From positions 1-36,415 of the forward strand of contig MCFL01000239.1 of NCBI GenBank assembly GCA_002102555.1: a DNA stretch of 36,415 nucleotides, in the 5' to 3' direction. The position numbers and the translations under genes are program-made. The notes under the pieces were generated by a model that had not been told where the DNA came from, did not search any database, and was given only the letters and a program-made list of their open reading frames with translations. Shown in pieces: positions 21,665-31,271 of this stretch. This stretch comes from Catenaria anguillulae PL171 (lineage: Eukaryota; Blastocladiomycota; Blastocladiomycetes; Blastocladiales; Catenariaceae). Position 1 is the first letter of the stretch. Every line of letters begins with the position of its first letter.

Positions 21665-23673
21665 ATGCATACGCTGAATGCAATGAATGGCTGGAACCAA
21701 AACCGTGGGTGGTGCTCAACCGCCGCCCCGAGCCTCTCCAGTCAAGAACTCTCAACCTACGACACACGCAAACCTGCTCCGCACATGCCCTTGGAGCTCG
21801 TCGAAGCGATCCTGCTTTACGTTCCATTGGTCCACGGGCAGAGCATCAATAGCGAAACTTTCCTCGCGTCGTTCCGCAAGCACGATCGGTGCATTGACGT
21901 CTTGTCTGTCGTCTCTCCTGCCCGCAAGCTCGTCGCGGTTTGTCTTTCTCAACTTGACATTGGTGCCATGCTGGTCATGGCCGACGCCGGCAGGTTCGAC
22001 ATTGGCCTTGTGGCATACTTGTTTCAAACCAAGGCCTTGCTACCGGATGGCGATACGTTCATTGCGGCCATCGAGCAAAATCGAGTGGATGTTTTGGAAT
22101 GGTGGTTGTCACATATTCGTATTCCCAAGCGAACCGAGTTCTATGAAGATGATTGGCCATACCTTCTGGAGCGGGTTGCTTTGTATGACGAGGCATGGGA
22201 TGCGCTGGATTGGCTGGCACGTGCGGGCTTGGATGGGTTGTGTGATTATGGGTTGAGCGATCAAGTGTTGGCCGAGCTGCTGCGGACACGCGGGCAGCGC
22301 CAAGTACAGTTTGTCGAGTTATGGATCGCTGCATACCTGTTCGAGGAGGATCATCGTGTCGTCACAGCTGCCTGTGAGATGGGGCTGGTCAGCGTTTTGG
22401 AGGCATGGGCGTGTGACGGTTGGGCAGATGACAAGAGCACGGATCAATTTTTGCTGGCTGCAATAACGGACAGGGGCCGGTGATTCCGGTGCTGCAGTGG
22501 ATGTTGGACCAAAAGGCGGAAATGCTGAATGTTGCTGAGTATGCAAGCGAGCATGGCAAATTGGATGTGCTCGATTGGTGGAAAGAAAACAAGGATCGGA
22601 TTGACGCTCTCGTGCTCGAAGAGCCCGGCAACCCACACGAGGATATGGATTCTCAGTACCTGGAGATTGAACCGCTGTGGCTATCTCGAGAAAAGCATGG
22701 ATTCTGTCTTGGCCTCGCTCGCAAGAATGGACATCAAGATGTGGTTGACTGGTGGATGCTTAATGTGGACTTGTTGCCGATTCCCCATGCGACCAAGTTG
22801 CTTCATCATGCCAGCAGGAACGGCGATGTGGATTTCCTCACGCTGTGGGACCAGCGCCGAAAGCCATGCGATTCCGTTTACGATTGGACGTCCATCCTTG
22901 TCGAGGCTACGTGCTGCGGCCAATTACATGTCCTTGAATGGTGGGTGCAGAACAAGGGCATTCGGCTCATGTACAACGTAAGCAAGCTGATTCAAGAGGC
23001 ATTCAATTGTGAACACTGGGATGCTATGGTTCCATGGTGGATTTCGGACTCTGCCGTCAGGTTGCGCCTCGCCGATTGCTCCAGTTTGATCGAGCAATGT
23101 GCTGATATCGCCATTCTTGACCGATGGTTTCGTCTGGGCCGTATTGTGCCTTGCAACGTTGAGCTTGCCATGCGCTTTGCTTTACTAGGTGGCTTGTCTC
23201 AGGTGTTGGATTGGTGGGAGCACAGCGGAATCTCACTCGATTCATTCTTCGTTGGAGTCGACTCTGCGCTGGTAGATGATTTGAGTGTCAATGGGACAAT
23301 TATGTCGCTGGGATGGATTCATCGACACTGCCTGGAGCGAGGTATCAAGCTTGCATATTCGAGCAAGGCTCTCGACGGCCTTTTGTGGGATACCTCTATG
23401 CTCAAGGTTGGTAAATCTCTTCAGTTTGCAGTTGTGAAATGGTGGTGCGAGTCTGGACTCGAGCTCAAGTACACTGAGGCGGCGTTTGATAACGCAATTT
23501 ACTCGCTGTCGTACGAGGAAATCCGGTGGTGGCTCAAGCAACGCTTGCCTCTACCAATGCCACAAGATGTCTCAAAGCAAACGCTCGAGTCACTAAGACT
23601 TTGGACCACTGGAGGTCCAAGATTGGTTTATGATCGGTGTATTCGAGCCGAGCTTGGATTTGTGGATGATTGA
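21665..23673 (+). CDS. VLEWW-repeat protein, long copy (~669 aa), one apparent missing base
   Basis: The first part (ATG 21665 to about 22465) has a diverged F-box-like start (HMPLELVEAILLYVPLVHG), then NRVDVLEWW, AWDALDWLARAGLDGLC, RTRGQRQVQFVELW and EMGLVSVLEAW. It then hits TGA at 22481. The same homology continues without a gap in another frame from about 22466 to 23673 (PVIPVLQWMLDQ, EYASEHGKLDVLDWW, KNGHQDVVDWW, NGDVDFLTLW, AILDRWFRLGR, LSQVLDWWEHSG, VVKWWCESGLELKYTEAAF). At the junction ATAACGGACAGGGG would read I-N-G-Q-G with one more A, exactly as in the sister at 24315. There is therefore a single-base lesion in an otherwise intact gene: either a recent mutation or a base-calling error. 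It is intronless. Confidence 0.75.
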
Positions 23674-24314
23674 AACAGCAGGAACAATGGCTACTAGTCT
23701 CATCTAGTTAAGTCTTTCAGGGGTATGAAGAAATCGAGAGATGTGGCCATGGGAATCCGTCTGGATGTCAACGAGCTTAAGTCTCTTTACAACTATGATT
23801 CCGAGTATAATTTAGTTTCCTTTTGCTTGTCGCCCGCCGCCCTCCCATATGCCGCCTGTGTTGCTTGCTGTCCCAAGCAACAATTTGGTGTCCGGCATAT
23901 GTATTTATTCTGCCCCTCAAGCGTCTGTACCCAGCCCTGCGTCCCGAGGTAGGCAATCACGACAAAGTGAATGACAGGACAAAGAGAGGGCATTGGTTGA
24001 GAACTTGCGTCGGCCGCCCCTCGACGGCGGAGGCGACGCACTTGGGAACATTACGGAGACAGCTAGACTGATCTGGTGTTTCCGCAGTGCGCAGTGGGAT
24101 GCTACGTTATCGTCGTAAATGGATTGCGGTGGCGGTGGCCGCTCGTCGGCGAACCAACTGGTCCACCGCATTAACACATGAGAACCGCACATTTCCAAGT
24201 ACATATGTACAGATCTTAACATTAGTCTCCGACATGTTCTCAACAGCTTCAAATACCCGAAGTACCCCCGTGCCCTGTCGACACTCCCAAAAGCTGCACT
24301 GCGCTGTACGATCA
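23674..24314. other. Intergenic spacer within the repeat-gene array
   Basis: It separates the second and third array genes. A palindromic ACATATGT lies near 24201, about 115 bases before the next start. No gene or RNA is recognised. Confidence 0.5.
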
Positions 24315-26330
24315 ATGGAACTCACTGCAATGGACACAACCAGCACCGTCACCGACGCCGCCGCGCTTCCCACGAGCAGCCCGAGCTTCTCGGCTGATAC
24401 AGTTGCACCGCCGGCCTTGCCCTTCGAGCTCATTCAATCGGTCCTCGTTCACGTCCCACTCCGCTTCCCCCTGCGCAAAATCGACCGTTTCCCGCAGCGT
24501 CAGTACTCAGACTACTCGTACCAGGATCTGGCCAAGATGCATGTGGATTGCGCTTCCGCTCTCACTGCAGTGTCATTGCCACAGTCAGCCTATGAGGTTT
24601 CCATTCCTCGCTTGCCCAACTGCTTTCGCAAGATCCTCGCGCACAAGGACCGTTTCAGCGTCGACTACCTGCAAAAGCTGTTCAAGTCGCGATTCTTCTG
24701 TATCCAGTCTGCATTCTCAGCCGCGGTGCAGCACAATCGTGCCGATGTCCTTGAATGGTGGGTTGGCGCGGGCGAGCTCGAGGTTCCCAAGTTTCGTGAC
24801 TATTATGATTGGGATGACAGCCCGATTCGACTGGCTGTGAAGGCCGAGGCGTGGGACTCGCTGGATTGGTTGGCCCGCGGGAGATACAGTGAGACGTGCG
24901 ATGATGGATTGACCGATGAGGAGCTGGCCGATTTGGTCAGGACTGGTGGTCAGCGGCAAGTGCAGCTTGTTGCATTGTGGCTCGCCGCCGGGTTTGGAGT
25001 CCTAGAATACATTGAGGGCGTGATTGAGGCCGCGTGTGAAATGGGTTGCGTGGAAGTGTTGCAAGGGTGGGTTGATGGGCATGAGGTCTGGTTTGAACCA
25101 GACACCATGGACAAGATGTGTGCGGCTGCTGTCAACGGGCAAGGACCCGTGATACCTGTGCTGGAGTGGATGCTCAACAATGAGTGGGCCATGCCCAATC
25201 TCGCGGAATACGCGAGCGAGGCGGGTAACTTGGACTTGCTCGAGTGGTGGAAGAAGAACAAGGTGCAGATTGACGCTCAGGTTCGAGCCGCGTATATGGA
25301 CCAGGAGCGTGAGCTTGATCCTGCTTCCGACATGGAGCTTGTTCCTGAATGGTTGTCGGAAGTCAAGCACGGTTATTGCCTTGATCTGGCCCGTGAAAAC
25401 GGGCATGAGCATGTGGTTGATTGGTGGATGCAAAATCTCGAGTTGTTGGTAATTCCCGAATCGGTTGAAAAGGTTGATGCTGCCAGTGGCAATGGCGATT
25501 TGGAGTTTCTCAAGTTTTGGAACCGATGCAGGGGGCCGTCTCCTCAGCAGTACGATTGCGACAAGGCACTCTGCGAGGCGACCACCAATGGTCAGCTCGC
25601 CGTGCTTGAGTGGTGGTTCAAGGAAAGCCATGTGCAACTAAAGTTTGATATTGTCAACATGCTTCGCTGCGCACTCGCGTCTGGCGGTGACCAGTGGAAG
25701 GCAGTTACAGATTGGTGGATGAGCAAATCTGGCATTGAGATTGCACTCGACAAGTGTTCTGACGTTGTCAACTGTTGCGACAACGTCGCTATCCTTGACC
25801 GTTGGGAGGCCCTTGGTCGCTTCATTCCGGTGGATGAAACCTCAGCCATCATTGATGCCGCGCAGAGGAACGATACCGAAATCTTGCAATGGTGGGCGGA
25901 TCACGACCAGGATGCTCTCGACAATTTGTTGGTTGGGAACACGCAGTTGATGGATTCGGCCAGCCTGGCAGCCGCTTCACTGACGCTGGAATGGATTCGC
26001 AAGTATTGTAATCTACGCGGTATTGAGCTCTGCTATTCTGAAAAGGCGATGAGTGGTCTCGTCTGGGATTCGGCGTACTCGGGTTACGTCTTCATGTGGG
26101 TCATAAAGTGGTGGTGCGAATCTGGATTGGAGCTCAAGTACACAGAGTCTGCATTCATAAATGCATTGCGTTGGATTTCAGACGAGGACTGCGAGTGGTG
26201 GTTGGAGCAAGGGTTGCCTGTCCGTTGCACAAAGAAGAGCTTGGAGGCGGTGATTCGACACCGTAAACCATGGATTGTCAAGTTGGTTGAATTGCATGGC
26301 AAAGAGGTTTTGTCGGAGGATGAAGAGTGA
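24315..26330 (+). CDS. VLEWW-repeat protein with F-box-like N-terminus, intact long copy, 671 aa
   Basis: This is the best-preserved family member: one intronless frame from MELTAMDTTS. Residues 1-30 are disordered. Residues 31-55 (APPALPFELIQSVLVHVPLR) resemble an F-box helix. From about residue 130 to the end I count roughly 14 helical units of 30-45 residues, each with a core such as ADVLEWW, DSLDWLA, VLQGW, LLEWWKKNK, HVVDWWMQN, LEFLKFW, AVLEWWF, AVTDWW, AILDRW, EILQWWADH, LTLEWIRKY, VIKWWCESG and DCEWWLEQG. Many units begin with A-x-x-x-G-x-h, as in ankyrin repeats, but the second helix ends in two tryptophans. The acidic end (EVLSEDEE) closes the chain. The likely role is protein binding; a Skp1-linked adaptor function is inference from the N-terminus only. 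Confidence 0.85.
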   Translation: MELTAMDTTSTVTDAAALPTSSPSFSADTVAPPALPFELIQSVLVHVPLRFPLRKIDRFPQRQYSDYSYQDLAKMHVDCASALTAVSLPQSAYEVSIPRLPNCFRKILAHKDRFSVDYLQKLFKSRFFCIQSAFSAAVQHNRADVLEWWVGAGELEVPKFRDYYDWDDSPIRLAVKAEAWDSLDWLARGRYSETCDDGLTDEELADLVRTGGQRQVQLVALWLAAGFGVLEYIEGVIEAACEMGCVEVLQGWVDGHEVWFEPDTMDKMCAAAVNGQGPVIPVLEWMLNNEWAMPNLAEYASEAGNLDLLEWWKKNKVQIDAQVRAAYMDQERELDPASDMELVPEWLSEVKHGYCLDLARENGHEHVVDWWMQNLELLVIPESVEKVDAASGNGDLEFLKFWNRCRGPSPQQYDCDKALCEATTNGQLAVLEWWFKESHVQLKFDIVNMLRCALASGGDQWKAVTDWWMSKSGIEIALDKCSDVVNCCDNVAILDRWEALGRFIPVDETSAIIDAAQRNDTEILQWWADHDQDALDNLLVGNTQLMDSASLAAASLTLEWIRKYCNLRGIELCYSEKAMSGLVWDSAYSGYVFMWVIKWWCESGLELKYTESAFINALRWISDEDCEWWLEQGLPVRCTKKSLEAVIRHRKPWIVKLVELHGKEVLSEDEE

Positions 26331-27273
26331 TCATGCGACAATGCTTCCATTCTGCCCGCTTGTATTGTATAGAATTCAGAGCTCCTATGTAGTTTTTGCA
26401 TTTTTTCATCCTCCTCCAGAGAAAAAGGTGTGCCTGACATATGCATTTACGTACACCGCAGCACACCAGAGATTCAAAGGTCATGCCCAATACTGACATG
26501 AAGAAGAACAGCTGAACAGTGACGGGCTAAAACTTGGGCGGCCACTGATACATGCAGCCGCGGCACAGCAGCTCGTCGAATGGCTGAGGGCAGCTTGAGC
26601 TCGAACCATGATGTGAGCTTCCTCTGCAGTGTCAGTATCTCACTTTATAGTCACAACTGGACAGTCTCACAGAGAGGACCAAGTGTGGCAGCGATCGGCA
26701 CGTGTCTCACACAATTTCAACAGGTTCGCTTTCAGTCGCTTTGTGAGGAAGAGTGCAACCCCCAGCCGAATGCTGTGGCATTATGTGCCCAAATTGAGAA
26801 TCTTGAGAGAATGGCGCCGGTTTTCTTGACACGACCATAACTGGTGCGGAATGACCTGATGACATGTTGTCAGTTCAAGTAACCACAACCGTCGGCATGA
26901 CGTCGTTGGCGACCAAAGCAAAAGCAAAAGGTACACGTCGGTTGTGACGGATCGTTGGTCGGGCCCTCCCGGCCATCCAGTTCCCAAGCTTCCCTTCGTT
27001 TGCGTGGCATGATGGCATGGCGTCAACCGGTGTCGGGTTTCCTACTCAGGTGCTGGTTGGATGAGCCATGATGTTGGGAACTGCCCCATGTCAATAAAGA
27101 ATCGAACGCGGTGCCAAAGCGCGCCGCTGGAACCACGACAGGCCGCTCCTGTGCTGGACGGATGTTGAGGCCTGCATGCACGATGAACTCCCGCCACATC
27201 GCCTTGTTTCGGTCACCATTCCAGTCCGTGACACTCGAGGCGAGCTCTGCCACCTCCAGCATTAACATTGAGC
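26331..27273. other. Intergenic, 0.94 kb, nothing recognised
   Basis: It lies downstream of the repeat array and upstream of the 710-aa gene. The longest open frames are 86-87 codons with ordinary composition and no motif. No tRNA, repeat or repeat-gene remnant is visible. Confidence 0.5.
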
Positions 27274-29570
27274 ATGGATCCAACAAGCGTTGCCGCTCGC
27301 CAGACTCCTAATGGCTCAAGGGCACCAACAAGGGCTACAACTGCAATGCAACACGAGTCAACATCGCAATCGCAGCCATCGTCGATACCACAGCCGCCAG
27401 CCCCGAATCCACTGTCCACCGACAACACGGACATTGCCACGACGACTGAACCTCAACTGACTCGGGGCACGGCTCCCACTCAGCCGGTCACAACTCCTGC
27501 CATTACTGCGGGCGCTTCCGGCCGACAAGAGCACCGCCTCAGTCTCATTGCCGACGACGAGCTTGCCACCCGTCACCTCATCTTTGACCGGGAGTCGCCC
27601 TCGTTCGCCGCAACGGTGCCAGCTCCAGCGACATTGCAGCCATTCCCGACCCGACCCGCCATCATGATGAGTGATAACCCCAACACGCAGTCGGTCAATA
27701 ATCGGGTTACACATCAGCAGCCGTATCCGCCACCCCTCTTTGCGTTACCGATTCCTCCCCCGCCGCCCACCTTGTCAATCATGGCCAACCAGCAACATCC
27801 ACCACCCTCCATGGTTGCTCCAGCCGCCCGCGGCCATGGTTTTGAGTTGCAACAGCAACAGCAGCAGCAACCAGCGCCGGTTGCAAGTGGATTGGCATTT
27901 CCGTCACTATCCAACCTCATGCCGACGACATCCGAATCGGTCAACAGCAACCCAACAACCCTTGAACTCGCCATTCTCGCCAATTCGGCCGCCTCCCAGC
28001 ACTTTGGCATGCACCAACCTCAGTCATTGGTCCACTCTACGTCCCAAAAAGCGCCACCATTGGCCCAACAGCGCGCACGATCACGATCACTCGCTCAAGC
28101 AACCACCTTTTCTGCACCATTCACCACTCGCTCCGATCCAGTCCCAGGCCCGAATACCGGAAGCGCCAGTTTCCTGCCCTCATCAACCGCCACAGCGGCA
28201 TTCCCAACCTCCGGACTCATCACGACCCCAGGCATGCCTGCTTACCCAACACGTATAGCTGCCCACGGTGATGATTCCACGACTGCACTTGCCGCTCGCT
28301 CGCGATCCATGTCGACGCCACAACTCACGAGCCAAGACGACTTGCTCGGCAGGAGCTCCACAGACCAGACGCTTGCCAATGACGAGCTGCAGCGTCTGCG
28401 CACCCAACAAATGCAACGCGCGTTCGGCAACTCGCGCTCCTCGCCCGACCCGACCCGCAACCGCATGTCGGCCGCAAGTTCGTCCATATCCATGACGAAC
28501 CGATTCTCGAGCTCGTCAACACACAATCTCGTCGGCGACCGAATCGATCGGCCCGTATCTGCATCGAGCATGGCCGCAATTCCACCACGGTCTCCGGGCT
28601 TTCCCGCTTCCGAGCACGACGCTGCCGACGAGAGCGTTGGTGGTCAACCACCGCCACAACCTTCCACACTTCCCCCACCAACCTCCGCCCCCACGTCAGT
28701 CCAGCCAGGCTGGCCACTCACTGCCACCGGTGAACCTAGCGACTACCTGACCCGTGTCCCCGTCATCTCATCCTACACATTCCACGACTTTCCCTCCATC
28801 TCGCACTACACTTCGGGCGCCATTCCGTTTTCGCGGTCGTCCGCCATTACCGCCCCGCCCGTCATTGTACCCATCAACCCACAAACATTTCGCCTCGCGC
28901 GCAACTGGGCAAAGACGGGTGACCGTCCCGTTGCGTTTCACACCTTGTCTGAAACGCTTGCCGAAATGGATGACGCCCTTGACAGCGTGCGGCGCACGGG
29001 CGTGCGTGCGGATCCCGCGGTGGTGTCTGCACATCGCTTGGCCGTGGCAAGGGCCATCAAGGAGAGAATGGCTGGCGTGAACTTGGGCGGTGGCGTGGAT
29101 AAAATAGATGCGTTGGTCGACGAGGTGAATGCGTGGATGCGCAAGTGGGATCGAGTCGGGGTGCATGCGGTTGTGGATTGGGTCTTGGGTGTCATGACTG
29201 GGTGGGCACATCACTTGTGCATGCCGTTGCCTGGACAGGCGGTATGGCTTGAGTTTCTGTTTTCTTGCACGCCTTTACCTCAACTCGGTCAATCTCATTG
29301 ACCTGACCTCATTTCTCACTGTGATCCGCAGGACATGGATGCTTTTGACGATTGGCTCGACAATATCAATGAGCATTGGATGCATCCGCGGAGCTTACAT
29401 ATGCGCAACCCGTTTGATAATGGACTCATGTTTGTACGTTGCCGTCGTTGGCCGTTGTCTGACCGTTGTCGCTTTCCAGATTCTAACGCTCTCCGCTCAA
29501 TACACAGCTCGAGCTTGAACTTCTCGATCCGCCCGCGCATGCACTTGCTGCCAACGCACCTCCACCGTGA
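27274..29570 (+). CDS. Unrecognised protein, ~710 aa, disordered with a folded C-terminal region, 3 exons
   Basis: Exons are 27274-29241, 29332-29433 and 29508-29570; introns are 90 nt (donor GTATGG, branch CCTGACCTC) and 74 nt (donor GTACGT, branch TTCTAACG). The start is the ATG of MDPTSVAARQTPNG. The first 500 residues are Pro/Ser/Thr/Gln-rich and disordered, with a Q7 run, proline runs and several RSRS or RSMS motifs (possible phosphorylation or 14-3-3 sites). From about residue 515 (SDYLTRVPVISSYTFHDFPS) the sequence becomes helix-rich and ordered: TFRLARNWAKTGDRP, TLSETLAEMDDALDSVRR, INALVDEV-type helices and a Trp-rich end (WMRKWDRVGVHAVVDWVLG, AFDDWLDNINEHWM). I do not recognise the domain. 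The ordered C-terminus with conserved-looking tryptophans suggests a real but unnamed fold. Use of an earlier AG (29479) would give a 46-nt intron and a shorter tail, which I consider less likely. Confidence 0.75.
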
Positions 29571-30003
29571 CCTGCCTACGACTATATACTATCGAGAGGC
29601 GTCACATCTTCATGTCGTTGATGGTCTTGATCTTGTACATACACACAAACCAGCGGATTCGTGTCAAATTGGCTGGTCACCGGCATGCATGTCAATCTGT
29701 CGCTCAATCAAACGAGGGCCTGATGCACCGATATTGTTGTCGGAGTGACAAATCCACTTGCTGGGCATTTTGAACAGCCACAACGAAATGCGATGCGGAT
29801 GAACCCACGCACTGTGCCACGTCGGGCGGGTTGCCAAGACACCAGAGGCGATACGAGTCGAGGTTCAATAGCTGGAACCCAAGTGAATGCAAGCGAATGT
29901 GCATGGAGGCGGTGTGGGCTGAGAATCGGCTGGGCATGTATTGGGGAGTAGTGGCGACTAAGTGTATGTGATACAAAACGATCCAGGTTCAACGGCAACG
30001 GAA
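29571..30003. other. Convergent intergenic region
   Basis: These are the 3' flanks of the 710-aa gene (+) and of mS37 (-). A 143-codon minus-strand frame overlaps it (29708-30139), but it conflicts with the mS37 3' exon and has no motif. Confidence 0.5.
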
Positions 30004-30531
30004 TCAACGGTAGCGGCGGGGATGGTTGACTGCTGGAATCTGCAACCGCGTGAGCTGCTGGTTGAGGTTGGCGCCCTTTGCTGCGCCTTTCCCACCCTGT
30101 CAAGAACAAGAAGCGAACGAGGGGGGCAAACATGAGCACCTAGCGCACAAGAGTATGCGGGTACAGTATGGAGGAAAAACAACAAACCGACGAGGCAATG
30201 CACTTGCTGACATTGAGGGCCGCTTCCTTGCAGGGAGCACCCTCGATCCCGCTTGCCGACCAGCAGTTGAAAAGGGCCGTCATTTCGGCGGCACATGGGG
30301 CGGCTAAAATGGGCGGGGGGGGGGGGGGGGAGGACGAGGAGGTGAGTTCATTGGCTGACGTGGAGCACCAAGTTGGAGGAGAGTCGATGGCCATTGATCT
30401 CGGAGAGATTTCGTGAGCCATCAGGTGATCCTGGTGCCCGCGAGTCGGTTGTCCCGAGCAACGGAAGCACATACTTTGCAGGAATGCCGAGGGCGGAGCT
30501 GGAGGTACTTGCGAGGAGCTGAGGCAGACAT
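30004..30531 (-). CDS. MRP10: Mitochondrial small-subunit ribosomal protein mS37 (Mrp10/CHCHD1), twin CX9C, ~89 aa
   Basis: The core exon (30188-30303) encodes APCAAEMTALFNCW, then APCKEAALNVSKCIASS. This is a perfect pair of CX9C motifs (C24/C34 and C45/C55 in my model) with the EM-x-x-L-x-x-C-W signature of Mrp10. The 3' exon (30004-30096, after a 91-nt intron with donor GTTTGT) adds GGKGAAKGANLNQQLTRLQI, matching the basic tail of the family. A 5' exon is proposed at 30471-30531 (MSASAPRKYLQLRPRHSCKV), joined by a 167-nt intron with donor GTGCTT and acceptor TTTTAG. The frame fits and the basic LRPRH resembles the Mrp10 N-terminus, but this donor is weak and an extra small exon is possible. 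The protein is oxidised by the Mia40 relay and incorporated into the mitoribosomal small subunit. Confidence 0.75.
30315..30330. repeat. G16 homopolymer
   Basis: There are sixteen consecutive G on the plus strand (C on the coding strand of mS37), just upstream of the TTTTAG acceptor. In the proposed gene model it forms the pyrimidine tract of the first intron, so length variation would not alter the protein. Confidence 0.8.
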
Positions 30532-31271
30532 GATGGATTGTATGTGAGGGCGGCAGCAAGTGGCAAAGTGTGGTGAACCGGTTGGATAATTCGGAGGAGT
30601 TGCTCAGTGTTGTTTTGTGTGTGGCGTTGTTTTATTGCATGCAATCCATCGATATTGTTACCTTTCTATTGGCTGTTTGCTTGTTGGAGTCAGCCAAGCA
30701 AGCGGCATAATGCAAGATCGGCGGACCTTGCTTGACGATCATTGCGAGAGGCCGTTGAACGGTGATGAAGGAGGCTGCTGTGGAGAGGGAAGCACCCAAC
30801 CCATTTCACAAGCAAGCATGGGAGGAGTAGAGTAGGGCATGCAGCGACCCGGGGCGCCCCCCCCCCTGGCAAAGAGTCAATGTTGCTGGATGGGTATCCT
30901 CGGCATCCATTCCCACTTCCTAGAGTCTGACCAAATGGGGGTTGGCGTCTCAATGTCGTGCGCCGACTGCCAAACCTCGTTGGTCCGCTTTCGGGAGCGA
31001 TACAAACTGCTGCGCAATATGCTATGGATAGTTACACAACCAGTTCATTTCATCATGCATTCCAAGCTGTCTTTGTCGTACATGGAGAAGAAACGCTTGG
31101 AATGTGGCGTTCAAAGATCGGCAAGACGCGCTTGGCCTCCCGATCTGCCTCAGCCTGGCCAATCCATCCGCACAAGGGCAAGTTGAACGGTGGAGAAAGC
31201 GTGTGTTGGACGCAGCAAAGAGCCACAGTATGGACTTCCTCTCCTCCGCAGTATAGTCGGAACTTTTCATC
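30532..31271. other. Shared upstream region of mS37 and eS8
   Basis: These 740 bases lie between divergent genes. A C11 run lies near 30859-30869. Open frames are short and featureless, and no RNA gene is recognised. Confidence 0.5.

Noticed and set aside
20051-26330. Possible mobile or viral origin of the repeat array
   Set aside because: No transposase, reverse transcriptase, integrase, terminal repeats or target-site duplications were seen. The similarity is confined to coding sequence and fits ordinary tandem gene duplication.
29434-29479. Alternative 46-nt intron in the 710-aa gene
   Set aside because: It is shorter than any other intron here. The downstream AG at 29507 has a perfect CTAAC branch site and a more typical length (74 nt).
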